Source of the DNA: Plectranthus barbatus
Taxonomy: Eukaryota > Streptophyta > Magnoliopsida > Lamiales > Lamiaceae
Direction: 5' to 3'
DNA length: 64,000 bases
Assembly: GCA_026898455.1 (NCBI GenBank)
Contig: JAPKLW010001798.1
Location: 38,641 to 102,640 of the forward strand
Shown here: one piece after another, positions 10,881-22,097 of the stretch
Position numbering within the stretch: position 1 is the first letter of the stretch
Layout: each line of letters starts with the position of its first letter
The notes under the pieces: model-generated
Database searches by the model: none
The model's input: only the letters and a program-made list of their open reading frames with translations
What the model was told of the DNA's origin: nothing
Position numbers and translations under genes: made by a program

Positions 10881-12230
10881 TATAGCACTGGAATTCTTCT
10901 TCGGATTGACTTCAGTATCACTGGGAAACTGCCCCTGTTGATGTTTACCACTCACATGCTTAACAATAGTAGAGATCTGATTCTGCATCTCCATCAACAT
11001 AATGTTGTATTTATCAAGTCTCTTCTCGAACTCTTCATCTTTCGAGCTTTGTGCTCTTCTCTCCTGCTGCATATACTGCTTCATCATGTTATCACCTCCA
11101 CTCATCTGATTCGATCCTTCCCCTTTTTGCTCAAATCCAGGAGGTGGATTCATAGCATTGTTCGGATTTCCATAGGACAAATTTGGATGGTATTGGTTGT
11201 TGGGATGATAAGGAGGATTATCGTACTGATAATAAGGCCTTCGGTAGTTCCCAGAGCTACCTCTGCCAACGAAGTTGACATCATCATCAGATTGAGCCTC
11301 CATCTGCCTCATTTCGTAGTTTTGATTAGAAGATGAATTTGCTCCCCTGGATGAAATCCCAATTTGTTGTTGTTGTTGTTGTTGAGCTCTATCCAAAAGA
11401 ATTAAATCCATTTTTGTTTCCATCGAAGACATTTTCTCCTTCATATCATCCTGGTCCTTTGTCGCAGCCACACTCTTCACCACCCTGTAATCTCTACTTT
11501 TCTTTGGCCATTTGTAACTGTTTTCCGCCAGCTTTTCAATAGCCCTCATGGCCTCTTCTTCCTCCATGTCAAGAAAATCTCCTCCAGCAATATTATCCAG
11601 CCGCAATTGTGTGTCGTTATCTACCTCGGCATAAAATTGGTAGATAATCTGAGCATTAGACATTTGATGTTTTGGACATCTCCTCAGCAACTCTCGGAAT
11701 CTATCCCATGCCTCGTAGAGTGGCTCATCATACTGCTGGCTGAATGACTGAATTTCTGCTTTCCTCTTTAGTGTCGATCCTGGTGGAAAATACTTCAACA
11801 TAAATTTCTCTTTCAAATCCTCCCAAGTGCGGATTTGAGTTTTATTCAATCCCACCAACCAAGCCTTAGCCTCGTCCTTCAAGGAAAATGTAAACAAATA
11901 CATCCTTATTTGGTCTTGAGGGACTTGGTTGATCTTGATCATGTCTGCTACCTCCAAAAACTGTATAATATGAGCATTAGGATCTTCACCAGGCTTTCCC
12001 CCAAACTGATTCTTTTGTACCATTTGAGCGAGCTGGGGTTTGATCTCAAAGTGAGTAGCATCAGTAAGAAAATTGAATCCTGCATTTGGTTCTCCCCTCT
12101 GCGGTCGGAACAAATTTTGAAGAGGATTCCTCCTTTCTTCCCTCCGATTACGTTCCCTTGGATTGTTGATTTGATTTCTCACTTCTTCCAACAGTCTCTG
12201 CAAATTCTCTATCAACTGCCTATCATTCAT
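10779..12230 (-). CDS. Athila gag polyprotein, open over 483 residues
   Basis: ATG at 12230 on the - strand opens an uninterrupted 483-residue frame. The retrotransposon gag capsid domain spans about residues 90-195, with FGGKPGEDPNAHIIQFLEV at its start and KEKFMLKYFPP in its middle. A glutamine run encoded by CAA repeats lies near 11360-11385, and the tail is rich in Asn, Pro and Tyr. No CCHC knuckle is seen, as is usual for Athila. In life gag would form the particle that packages element RNA. The frame ends by frameshift rather than a natural end, because homologous sequence continues in another frame after about 10870. Confidence 0.85.
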   Translation of the reverse strand: MNDRQLIENLQRLLEEVRNQINNPRERNRREERRNPLQNLFRPQRGEPNAGFNFLTDATHFEIKPQLAQMVQKNQFGGKPGEDPNAHIIQFLEVADMIKINQVPQDQIRMYLFTFSLKDEAKAWLVGLNKTQIRTWEDLKEKFMLKYFPPGSTLKRKAEIQSFSQQYDEPLYEAWDRFRELLRRCPKHQMSNAQIIYQFYAEVDNDTQLRLDNIAGGDFLDMEEEEAMRAIEKLAENSYKWPKKSRDYRVVKSVAATKDQDDMKEKMSSMETKMDLILLDRAQQQQQQQIGISSRGANSSSNQNYEMRQMEAQSDDDVNFVGRGSSGNYRRPYYQYDNPPYHPNNQYHPNLSYGNPNNAMNPPPGFEQKGEGSNQMSGGDNMMKQYMQQERRAQSSKDEEFEKRLDKYNIMLMEMQNQISTIVKHVSGKHQQGQFPSDTEVNPKKNSSAITTRSGKSYEGPHDPTLVKEKNGAQGQGFRRGGD

Positions 12231-12417
12231 TTGTTATTCTTTTGCCATATCGTCGTTCTCTGCTTCCTGTATTTGCAGTTCTAATCTTCTCTTTGCATTG
12301 GATCGAGTAATCATACACGACCTGCACTAGTAGAAGTTGAAATTAAATAAACAATTTAATAAATCTAGACTACCAAGCTTTAAATCCCCTAATATCAAAC
12401 AACGACCTACACTTTGA

Positions 12418-12436
12418 GTCCCCAACAACAACGCCA
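12418..12436 (-). other. Athila primer-binding site
   Basis: On the - strand, TGGCGTTGTTGTTGGGGAC lies a few bases inside the LTR. This looks like a decayed form of the tRNA-Asp-type site (TGGCGCCGTTGCCGGGGA) common in plant Athila and Tat elements. It fixes the LTR boundary at 12445. Confidence 0.7.
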
Positions 12437-12444
12437 AAACTTGA

Positions 12445-13774
12445 TGCAGTATTTTTTATCAAGTAAAATTATCAAACACAGAGACTCAACTCGCCCTGTT
12501 GCAATGAATAAAAGGAATTGATTTAAAAGCTTCAATATCTAGATATGATAAATAGGTTTGAAAGTTCAATTATAAATTCCTAGAATCTTAAAGCTAATAC
12601 AAATAGCTAATAAAACACCACACACCTTATGCAAGACAACCAAAGAGAGAGAAGTCGAGGTACTTAGGATGAATTCAGAAGATTGGGAATATGTTTGATT
12701 TTGTCAAAATAACCAATTTCCAATTATTAATTTGGATCAATTCTCTTCTATAATTATTACCCTTAGTACCAATGATAATAATAGTAGATCAATCTTTATC
12801 TCAATCTAGATCTAAGTTTGTTGATTCCGATTGACTCCCAAAAGCTCAAGAATTCAAGATCTAGATACCAAATCACCTATCCTCTAAGTGAAGAGACACC
12901 CAATTATTGTTGTTATCTCCTACAATTTCACCAATCTATCAAGCTAGTTAATTGAGGCATAATATCCATACATGGCGATCAAGCGTATATGAAATACAAT
13001 TTGGAATCATCAACAATAATCAAACCTTTGGAAATTCAAAACATCAAATCCAAACAATATCCAAACAATCTTTCACAATCACATCCTAATCCTCAACAAA
13101 CAAATTAGCTACTCATGGATTCAAAGTAAAACATGATTCTCTCCAAATTGAACATAGATGAAATGAGTAACAAGAAATCTTATGATTTAGATGATGGATC
13201 TTCAATTCTGTGGTGATTCCTATCCTCGATACTTGATTTTACACCTTTAAAGTTGTCTTTCTTTGCCTTTCTTCGAGCCACTTTCAATCTATCTCCAGTC
13301 TAACCCTTCAAATTGTGATTTCTTCTGCTTTTATAGCTGAAATTCCTGCTTGGGTCCCGAGTGGGATGACATTCTTTGAAAATTCAATAAATTAAGCAGG
13401 TCCTGAGTGGAACAAAATGGTCCCGCTCGGGACAGAACCCTTCTGCACAAAATTCACGCTAAATTTCCGAGTTTTGAATGGGATAATGCCTCCCGAGCTT
13501 CAGTCCCAAAAGAGACAAGCTTGTCCCGCACGGGATGATGGTCCCGAACGGGATGAAATTGTCCCACTCGGGGACGGTTCTTGTCCTTGGCCAATTTTTG
13601 CTCGAAAACCCGGATTTCTTGCTTGTTTCATGCCCAACACACTCAAACACCTCTCAAACACCAAGTGAAGGTAAAATCAACCAAAAGAAGAGATATGTGT
13701 GTGATTTGTGCACCTAATTCACCTCACATCATGCAATTTAACACTCTAAAATAACATAAATTACACACATATCA
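12445..13774 (-). repeat. 5' LTR of the Athila element
   Basis: 1330 bp with TG...CA ends; on the - strand it starts TGATATGTGTGTAATTT and ends TACTGCA. A TATA box (TATAAAA on the - strand, 13329-13335) lies just downstream of a cluster of GTCCCG/CGGGAC palindromes (13354-13575). The start resembles that of the solo LTR at 23389 (TGATATGTGCGTAA). The outer end abuts Tat gag sequence, so Athila inserted into Tat. The target duplication partner is outside the window. Confidence 0.85.
13354..13575 (-). promoter_or_regulatory. GTCCCG-NN-CGGGAC palindrome cluster in Athila U3
   Basis: Related inverted repeats begin at 13354, 13400, 13420, 13503, 13523, 13541 and 13561. The arms GTCCCG and CGGGAY are conserved while the two central bases vary (CT, CA, AA, CT). 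Several neighbours are 18-20 bases apart. The cluster ends about 20 bases upstream of the - strand TATA box. Confidence 0.6.
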
Positions 13775-14790
13775 GTCCTTCACATTGTATGATGGAACGA
13801 CGGATCCTGAATACCACGTCGCCCTCTACAAACAAAAAATGTTGACCACCTCACTAGCCCAAAGCTCCAGTGAATTCGTCAACCTACCGAAGAACTCTAT
13901 CTTGACCTTCTCGGAATTGCACTATGCCTTCAAAAAGCAGTACTCCAACTGCAGGTACGTGGTCAAACACCCTGATATGCTCAACAACATGCGCATCAAG
14001 AAGGGAGAGTCGCTAAGATCATATGTTGGTCGATTCAATCGTGAGCTCGCGCTGATCCCCCATTGCCCTCCTCAAACCACGGTCTACGCATTCAAGAATG
14101 ACCTTGATGTCACGTCCAAGCTCTACCACGACCTGACCAGCCATCCGTGCTATGACATGGACTTGGTGCTTGCCCAAGCATGGGCGGAGATCAACTTGGA
14201 GGAGGATAAACTGAGCCTAGTTGCTCGCATGAACGACTAGAAGGCAGCAGAACTGGCCGAACCACAAATGCGAGATCGACCGAAGCCTGAACCCTCGAGC
14301 TCGAGGTATGTGGAGTGAAGGGATTATTGAAATAACCGATGATCGAGAAGGGATAATCCCTATAGTCAAACACCAACGGTCGATGAAGTGGCTTCGATCC
14401 CTTACGATCTTAGCATCGACCAGAACTACCTGGTCAAAAACGTCCTCAAGAACCTCAGAAATGCAGTGAAATGGCTCGGGAAGATGAAATCAGACCTAAA
14501 CTCACCTGATAAAAAGTTTTGCAACTTCCAGAATGACCATGGGCACAAGACAGAGGAGTGTCAAGCACTCTGTCTAGAAATCCTAGAATTACTAAAAAAT
14601 GGATTCTTCATGGAATACTTAACGAACAAAGGAAAAAACACGTGGACGAGAGGGAGGCAGACAAATCCAACCAAGGGCATAGAGCCCCAGAACAAACCAC
14701 CGCAAGCTGAACGGACAATTCACGTTATTGTAGGCGGATTAGAAGTGAGCGGGAAGTCACACTCAGTGGCAAAAAGAGCCTGATGAGCCT
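13775..14790 (+). pseudogene. Tat gag, truncated and broken
   Basis: It enters mid-gene where Athila was inserted, with LYDGTTDPEYHVALYKQKM, the start of a plant gypsy gag domain, open to a TAG at 14238. A second block (14388-14783) contains CNFQNDHGHKTEEC, a zinc-binding motif typical of Tat-type gag before protease. At least one stop and frame changes separate the blocks. The first methionine seen is internal, not a start. Confidence 0.82.
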
Positions 14791-14829
14791 TAAACCATGG
14801 AGTTCATAACGCGAACTTCAAACAAGAGC

Positions 14830-16180
14830 ACGAGGCAATCAAATTCACGTGTGATGATGCGCCTGACCTCGTCCATCCTCATCATGACGCACTTGTCATT
14901 TCTCTACTTATCTCGAACTACCAAGTAAAGAGATTGCTCGTTGAGAACGACAACTCAGCGAACATACTATTCCTTCGAACCTTAAAAGAAATGTATATCC
15001 CTATCAGCAAGTTGGAGCCAGTCACCATGACGCTGTATACTGCGAAGGTCTAAACCACGACGTAATATTCCAGGCTGCCGGCATAATCTCGGCTCACAAT
15101 GCGATCCTAGGTCAACCCTAGATCCACGAGCTTAAAGCGATCCCCTCCTCATATCACCAGGTCTTGAAAGTTACAATGCCTTGGGGATCCAGAATATCCG
15201 AGGGGAGCAGAAAGCCACGAGAGACTGCTACTATGCCAGTTTTAAATTAGTGTGCGCCCAACAACACGACGAATGAACCATCTCTACCGCTCAACCTGAG
15301 TTAGAGGAAATGGAAGAAATCATTTTCGATGAATCATACCCAATACGGACAACTTTTATTGGATCGAAACTTGCACCAAATGTTTAGAACACCTTGATAA
15401 GCTACCTCTGAAGAAAGGTCCACGTGTTCGCTTGGTCGCACCACAATATGACAAGAATAGACCCAATGATAATCATACATCAACTTCAAGTCGACCCCAA
15501 CTGTAAGCCTACCCAACAAAGAAGACGATTAATTCTCCGCAGAGAAAAACCAAGCTATAAACGAAGAGGTTCAGAAACTTATTGACATTGGGTCAGTGCG
15601 AGAAGTACACTATCCTACGTGGCTGGCCAACGTGGTGGTGGTAAAAAAGAAGAACGGCAAGAACCGCATGTGCATAGACTTCACGGACCTTAACAAGGCC
15701 TGCCCCAAAGATCCTTATCTGCTACCACATATCGTCGCCATCGTCAATGCAACCACTGGCCACGAACTCCTTAGCTTCATTGATGCGTTCTTGGGATACA
15801 ATCAGATACAAATGCATCCCGACGACCAGGAAAAACCCACCTTCATAACTAGCCAAGACATCTACTATTATAAGATAATGCTATTTGGGCTAAAGAATGT
15901 CGGTTCAACCTACCAGCACCTCGTCAACTCCATGTTCTAAGAAAAAATCGATAAAACTATGGAAGTCTACATTGACGATATACTCGTCAAGTCTCAGAAA
16001 TCCCGAGACCATGTATCCCACCTTGAGGAAGCATTCCAAACACTTGAACGATATAATATGAAACTGAATCCAGCCAAGTGTTCATTCAGAGTATCATCCG
16101 GCAAAATCCTGGGACACATAGTAACCCAGAGAGGAATAGAGGCGGACCCCACTCAGATCAGAGCCATTCAAAGTATATAA
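14830..16180 (+). pseudogene. Tat protease and reverse transcriptase
   Basis: The protease remnant near 14930-15020 reads VENDNSANILF where family members usually have VDNGSS, so the catalytic aspartate appears lost. RT starts near 15590: VVKKKNGKNRMCIDFTDLN, then SFIDAFLGYNQ with the first aspartate and a diverged LFGLKNVGSTYQ. YIDDILVKS, with both active-site aspartates, lies near 15967. A TAA after VNSMF (15938) and other frame breaks inactivate it. Confidence 0.85.
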
Positions 16181-16189
16181 CACCCAAAA

Positions 16190-17332
16190 ATGCCCAAAGA
16201 GGTACAAAAGCTCACCTGTCGCCTCGCTGCACTTAGTTGTTTCATCTCGTGATACTCCGAACGCACCCACTCCTTCTTCGGCACTGTTAGAAAGGGAAAA
16301 TGCTTTGAATAGACTAGAGAATGCGCAAAGGCACTCGAAGAATTGAAAGCTGACCTCACTAGTCTGCCCTTGCTCTTCGAACCCATCGACGGCGAAACTC
16401 TACTACTCTACCTTTCAGTATCCTACCATGCCGTCGGAGTAGTGCTGATACGAGAGGTTGAAGGTAAGCAACAGCTGGTGCACTATGCTAGCAAATCCCT
16501 GCTGGATGTCGAGACCCGCTATACAGCTCTTGAGAAGCTTGCACTCGCGCTTGTCAACGCCACCCGGAAATAATGCCCGTACTTCAAAGTGCATCCCATC
16601 AAGGTAATCACGGCCTATCCGATTCAAGCAGTACTCTTGAGACCCGACCTTTCTGTTCGATTACTCAAATGGGCCGTGGAGGTTGGGGGCTATAGAATCC
16701 AGTACGAGCCAAGAATCGCCCTCAAGTCTCAAGTATTGGCTTATTTCATCGCTGACTTCTCCACCAACCTACAACTTAAAGCAGAAAACGAAGTCGTGGA
16801 AATGATGCAAACCAATTCCAACTGTGGCCTGTGGTCTCTGAAAATCGACGGTGATAGAAATATGCACGGGAATAGAGCTAGAATAGTAATCATGGATCTC
16901 TAGGGAGAAAGTTACAAACATGTCATCCGACTCAATTTTCCAACCACCAACAATGAGGTGGAATACGATGCACTCATCCAGGGGATGAGGTTAGCCCAGG
17001 AGCTAAGGGCTTGTATGATACGCACGGAAAATGATTTCCAGTTGATCGTTAACAAACTAGACAAAACTTACACCGTAAAGGAAACCCAACTAAAGTTGTA
17101 CCATATAGTGGTCGAAGATCTCAAGAGCAAGATAGACGAGTGGGATCTCCAGCACGTCCCGCGCGAATCAAATTTCCGAGCAGATACCCTGACTAACCTA
17201 GCCACCACTAGCGTGGCCCAAAATAACCAACCAATCCCTGAAGTGTGGCTGTCGTCGCTATCTATCGAAACCCAACATCAAATCACTCTCATTAGCCAGG
17301 GCGAAGACGATTGGAGAACCCCCATAATTTAA
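16190..17332 (+). pseudogene. Tat RNase H region with two RNase H-like domains
   Basis: The first part (about 16290-16575) is the Ty3-type RNase H/connection: PLLFEPIDG, HAVGVVLIREVEGKQQLVHYASKSL. The second (about 16835-17300) resembles the extra RNase H of Tat elements: LWSLKIDGDRN, then NNEVEYDALIQGMRLAQEL and HVPRESNFRADTLTNLA. Stops lie near 16571 and 16901. Confidence 0.78.
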
Positions 17333-18490
17333 CAATTATCAGAAGAGTGCACCTTCAATGACAAAAACGAGGCCATTAGAATTGAAAGAATGGCCTCCCG
17401 GTTTACACTAATTGAGAGAAATATATATCGATGGTCATTCGGGGGACCACTCCTCAAATGCATCGCGCCCCCTGAAACCAAGGTCGCACTCGCAGAAATA
17501 CACAAAGGCGAGTGCGGCAATCACGCTGGGGCTCACTCCCTAGCCCACAAGATGATCTAAGCCGGCTTCTACTGGTTGACTTTAAAGAAAGACACCGCCG
17601 ACCATGTCTGATGGTGTGATAGTTGCCAACGCTTTGAGGCATCGATGCATCAAAATGTAGATATGCTCCATGTCTCAATCACCCTATAGCCTTTCATGGT
17701 ATGGGGAATGGACCTGGTCAGACCCTTTCCGTAGGGAATGGGGCAAATGGATCATATCCTAATGGTAACATATTTCCTCACCAAATGGGTTGAAGGCGAG
17801 GCGTTAGGGAAAACCCGAGACTTGGAGGTTATTAAGTTTCCGTGCCGCTTTGGAATACCTAAAGAGATACGCACAGACAACGATCGGCAGTTTGCCAGTG
17901 ATAGGATGCAGGCGTGCTGCAATATCTATGGGATAAAGCTTATATTTTCGACACCGCGATATCCCAAGGCTAATGGATTAGCAGAATCAACAAACAAGAT
18001 GGTGATAAACACCCTAAAGGAAAAGCTAAACCCACACAGGACGAGATGGGTAGATGAACTACCCGTAGTGCTGTGGTCCTATCGAACCACTCCAAGGACT
18101 GCCACTAGAGCTACCCATTTTTCCTTAGCATACGGGGTCGAAGTAGTGGCACCCGTGGAGATTATCGCCCGCAGCCTGCAGATGGATCACACCATCAAAC
18201 AAACTAATACCGAATGCCTCCAGGCTAACCTAGAACTCCTAGATGAGATGAGGAACGAGGCGGCAGCAAAAGCCTCCCAATGGTGACAACAAGTCGAGAT
18301 GTTCTACAACAAAAAGCTTATGCTCCGAAGCTTCCAAGAAGGAGACTTGTAGTTAAGAAGAGTGTCCAGAATACCAAAGAATCCAGTGCAGGAAAACTAG
18401 CACCCAATTGGGAAGGTCCCTACAAGATCATCAAGGTCGTAGGGCAACAGGCTCGAAACCGCATAGGGAAGAGAGTTATCAAGCAGTTGG
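17333..18490 (+). pseudogene. Tat integrase, cut at its C-terminus
   Basis: HHCC zinc-binding region around 17505-17640 (GNHAGAHSLAHK, WCDSCQRF) with two stops. The catalytic core has WGMDLV near 17705, RTDNDRQFAS near 17870 and NGLAES near 17970, so all three acidic residues are visible. The clean frame runs 17738-18286. The C-terminal part (NWEGPYKIIKVV near 18405-18440) ends where a Sirevirus LTR begins at 18491. Confidence 0.85.
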
Positions 18491-19880
18491 TGTTGGTCCC
18501 TGATCAGAGTACGAATAAATATGCAGGGAAAGTTTTTACAAGTAGTTGCACTCTAAAACTGAGGGTCAGTCTCCCAGTTTTGGTTATATAAAATTGTGTT
18601 AGCCGAGGAGTTTAATTAAACAGTTTACATATATACTCTTCAACATTTTAGAGGAGTGTTGAAGGTTTCAAAGACTTAGTTAGAAACTGTGTAATGCAAA
18701 AGTGACGAAAGCAGTAAACTCAGACAGGATATTATAGTGGTTCGGATCCTTAAGTCCAACGTCCACTCTTCGCAAATTAATCCGGTAATTCACTAAGAAT
18801 TAAAGTATACACTCCTCACGATCTATAGCCAATCACCACGAAAACCACCGTTCCCAGTAAACTGGATCACTCGCCCAGGTAGATGATCTTCACTCATTCT
18901 TCAGTTCCTCGAAGCCAGGTAACACCTCAAAATCTTCTCAGAACTGGCAGTCGTCGGAAATGGATTGAGGACAAACCTCCCTTCTCCTTCTCCGGTGGGT
19001 GGATAGTTGAGTTCTTCACAGAACATTCGAGAGTTGGCAATCACCCGTAAGAACCTGTTCCTCTTCAGAGAACTAGACTGCTATGTTCTTACTTGAAAAG
19101 TAAGAACGTCAACAAGAAAGACTAAGCCAAAATAGACTTAACCCTCGTGTACTGAAAGTCACACGGTGAATCATAGAAGATTCAGCAAGCAAGAACGCCT
19201 CGTGTTTAATAAATAACACACGGAGTTAATGTCGTTCACTTGAGAGTTTTGAATGCTATGATCTTTAAATTTGGCAGAGTAAGGGCGCTTTTTAATTAAG
19301 ATGTTCGAGAGCTTCTGTAGTCTTGTCCTTCTGCTATTTATAGTTGAATCTCCAGAAAGTAGCCGGTAGAGACAATTCGAATGATGTTATATCAATGGCC
19401 ATTCTTTTTTGTTATAGTAGACCTACCCCTCTGCCTTTTCTAAACACTATCATACTTTTTGCAGAGACTGTATTGTCTTGTTATTTGAGACTTGAACAAC
19501 GTTGTACTGCAGTCATAACTGTGTGTATCTTTGTCCCTTATCATTGAGTCTTCAATGCTCTTTATAGTCGCTAGGCTCCTTGCTTTTCACGTGTTCCTTC
19601 TGCGTAAAACTGTGTTGGTCTGAAACTGTGAGCACCTCTCGACAGTTTCTATAAAAACTGTGTCCACAGTTTTTTATCGCTATTGCTTCATTGACAGTTT
19701 AAAAACTGTCTGCACAGTTTTCTCCGCATATTTGCTTCTTGAATTGTCTTCATAGTTTTCTTGCCTGTTTGCTTCTTGAACTGTCTTCACAGTTTTCTCG
19801 CATGTTTGCTTCTTGAACTGTCTTCACAGTTTTCTCTGGTCCTTTTGTTCGGACAGCTTCATCTTCAAAAACTGTACCAC
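18491..19880 (-). repeat. Truncated Sirevirus LTR
   Basis: It starts TGTTGGTCCCTGATC, the reverse complement of the 3' end of the LTR at 29798-31262, and matches that LTR across most of its length: inverted gag-proximal end, 'caacac' hairpin region and TATA (TATAAATAG on the - strand, 19334-19342). No primer-binding site lies next to it, so it is solo or truncated. The last 100-150 bases at the right end are missing, and no copy of the left flank GTTGG is seen. Short palindromes with AACTGT/ACAGTT arms and a 37 bp tandem repeat lie upstream of the TATA. Confidence 0.8.
19731..19841. repeat. 37 bp tandem repeat, three units
   Basis: Units at 19731-19767, 19768-19804 and 19805-19841, nearly identical. 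Each contains the AACTGTCTTCACAGTT inverted repeat. On the - strand they lie upstream of the TATA box of the Sirevirus LTR. Sirevirus LTRs are known to carry palindromic repeats upstream of the core promoter. Confidence 0.75.
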
Positions 19881-20505
19881 TCGGCATCCTGCTCAGCATC
19901 ATTTAGCTTGCCTTTGTTGTCAACCCGATAAGGAGTAGGGGGATGGGTAATGTTCCCAAGGTTGAAATTAGGGCACCGACAACCGACCGTGGAACATATG
20001 GTTCGAGTAAACATGTCCACCAGAAGATCAAAGGTTAGGTTAAATGAGGGATGGGCGACGACCTTGTTTAAATCGACACCATCCTCGACCTTTAGAGCCT
20101 CAACTTCTTCCTCGTGATCTTTTTGTTCTTTCAGCCACTCGTCATGGCTCTGGTGAAAGTGTGTCCTGAATGACTCAAGTTCGAGCTCCTTCTTGGCCTG
20201 AGTAGCCTTGAAGTCGCTCATTGCCTATTGCAGCTTATCATCCAACACTTTGCACCGGTTCGAAAGGTCCGCCCACTCCTTTCTCAGCTCATCATATTTC
20301 CCATGGAGGGAGACAGACTCAAGCCTCGACTCCTTGAGCTCACTCGACACCGTGGCTAGCTTGTTCACAAGCTGACCCTCTTCCCTCTCTTGACCCGCTT
20401 CTCTCTCTCACCGGTGAGCCCCTTCATCGACACACTGGTATCTTCACTCGCCGAATCAAGGGTCTTGATCAAGCTCTCGATGTAGAGCACAAACCGACAA
20501 ATGGT

Positions 20506-20583
20506 CTACACAGAGAACAAATTAATCAAATATCGACCCCGTTGAGCTTGGTATTGATGTGTAAACTTAAGATAATAACTTAC
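20506..20583 (-). other. Predicted intron in the antisense ORF
   Basis: On the - strand the exon ends SLLK, then GTAAGT opens a 78-base segment ending TGTGTAG. The coding sequence resumes in frame with TICRFVLYIESL. The splice sites match the plant consensus. Confidence 0.65.
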
Positions 20584-21240
20584 CTTCAAAAGACTCTTCT
20601 CCATGAGGAAAGAGTCCCGAGCATAGGAACTTTGAAAGTCCTCGGTATTGATCTCGCCGTCCAGGATTTTCATCACCCGGACGATGTATGCTGCGGAGGA
20701 GGAGGCGAGGTCGGTCGACCCCGACCCGAAGAATATGATCTCCATCTTTTTTTGCTCGGTCAAGTCCGACCGACCCCTAGTTTTAGTGATCGCATCATGG
20801 ACCTTTTTCTTCCTTCGTTCATCATTGTCCTTCTTCTTCGAAGGAGACGGAGGATGAGGTGGTAGAGGAGGCGTCGGGGGCAGGTCCAAGGAGGACCCCA
20901 CTGGTCGCCTTCTCAACAGGACCAACGATGGAAGGATGCAGCCCCTGGGAAGTACGGGGAGAACAAACAATATGTTTCTTCTTTGGAGGTTACTCCTCAA
21001 TCGGCCCCAAGGAGTCTCACTCGCGTGGGCACTTTTGTGCCATCATCACGGCAAGGAGGTCGGCAGGTGAGAGTCCGGCCATGTCAGCAGGGAGGGCTTC
21101 CTTTTTTCCTCGAGCGTTGGTCCAGTGAGCAGCACTGACACTCCACTTGCCCCAAACCATGTTAAAATCTCGGTTCGGTTGAGAGAAGGCAACGTCAATC
21201 CAATGATCCTCCTCGGCTGTTAGGACCATTTGCTTGTACC

Positions 21241-21298
21241 CTGCTAAGCAAACCGAACAGAGGTTAGTAATCAAGTAATAGACGGTCGAGAAACACAC
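21241..21298 (-). other. Second predicted intron in the antisense ORF
   Basis: On the - strand the acceptor TTGCTTAGCAG ends at 21241, with a CTAAC branch-like motif at 21263-21267. The donor is uncertain: GTGTGT at 21298 gives 58 bases, GTGCG at 21316 gives 76 bases. The protein resumes with GYKQMVLTAEEDHW. Confidence 0.45.
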
Positions 21299-22097
21299 TT
21301 AGAAAAATCTTCGCACTTATGGGCACTCCTCCCCTGGCAAGGAACTGCGGGTTGGAGTGATTAATCTTCAACCAAACCTAGTGATTCTTCCATCGGGGGG
21401 TGTTCTGAGCACACTTTGTAATCATGGGCTCCCTCAATGAGTCCCTCTTCATGAAATAATCGTACCCGACTTCATACCTACTCAGTCGATATAGATAGTT
21501 CCATTCACGAAGGGTTGGTGACCTGAAGCCCGTATTGAAGAACACGAGGAGCGTGACAAGCATGTGGCACCAGTTGATCGCCGTCACCTGGAAAGGATCC
21601 AGGCTGTAGGATTGAAGCACGGCCCGAAAGAAGGGATGTGGTGGGAGTCTGATCCCATACTTTATGATGGGGAGGTAGAATGAGATGTCATCAGCATTCG
21701 TCGGGCAGAAGCATTAGTCCGACGTCGAGGGCAACATGTACACCATCTTGTGATAAGTGATGCCCATTGAGTTCTTTCTCACCAGCTCCTCAGTGGCGAG
21801 GGACACCGCCGACCAAACCGGATCCTCATGATTGATGATATCCTTCTTGGCCTTGGAGGTGTCGACCTCCATTGGGACATAGGAGTCCTCGCTATCCTCC
21901 TTGGCGTTGTTGCCTGACTCTTCGCGGTCAGACCCATCCTCAAAACTAAAGTCCTCACCAACGGGCCCGCGGTTGAACCGACCACCCTCAGAACCCAAGG
22001 AGACCGCCTCCTCATGGTCAGACAAACGTCTGATCTCAGCCCCAGTCGAACCCGAGGACGAGGAGGGTTCCTCCCAAATCTCAACCAATGAACCCAT

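Larger units (their letters stand above)
6460..13774 (-). mobile_element. Athila-lineage Ty3/gypsy element, 3' part lost to view
   Basis: Read on the - strand: 5' LTR (12445-13774), primer-binding site, gag, protease, partial RT, then integrase ending at 6471. Everything after pol is missing because copia element A begins there; the rest probably lies beyond A, outside the window. Gag without a CCHC knuckle, the protease motif CDSGASINLMPLS, an integrase C-terminus of the NSRLKLFPGKFFSRWAGPYKV type and a tRNA-Asp-like primer site support Athila. The element sits inside the gag of the Tat element. It has an internal deletion removing the RT active site and RNase H, and a solo LTR in integrase. 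Confidence 0.88.
19880..22097 (-). pseudogene. Antisense extra ORF of the Tat element, intron-containing
   Basis: An antisense gene between Tat pol and the 3' LTR. ATG at 22097 starts a Ser/Glu-rich acidic N-terminus. The segment IKYGIRLPPHPFFRAVL (near 21600-21660) resembles the 'putative gypsy type transposon' domain (PF04195-like). A proline-rich linker and a long charged coiled-coil tail (about 20500 down to 20060) follow. Intron 20506-20583 has GT (GTAAGT) and AG ends and keeps the frame. A second intron ends at 21241 with a CTAAC branch-like motif. In-frame stops near 21718 and 21365, a dinucleotide slip near 20400 and a stop before 20221 break it. The function is unknown in the family. 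Confidence 0.65.

Noticed and set aside
10716..11542. A 206-residue + strand ORF and neighbours
   Set aside because: They are shadows of the Athila gag on the - strand, which has clear family motifs.
13417..13717. Short ORFs in both strands of the Athila LTR
   Set aside because: They translate the GTCCCG palindromes and have no conserved features.
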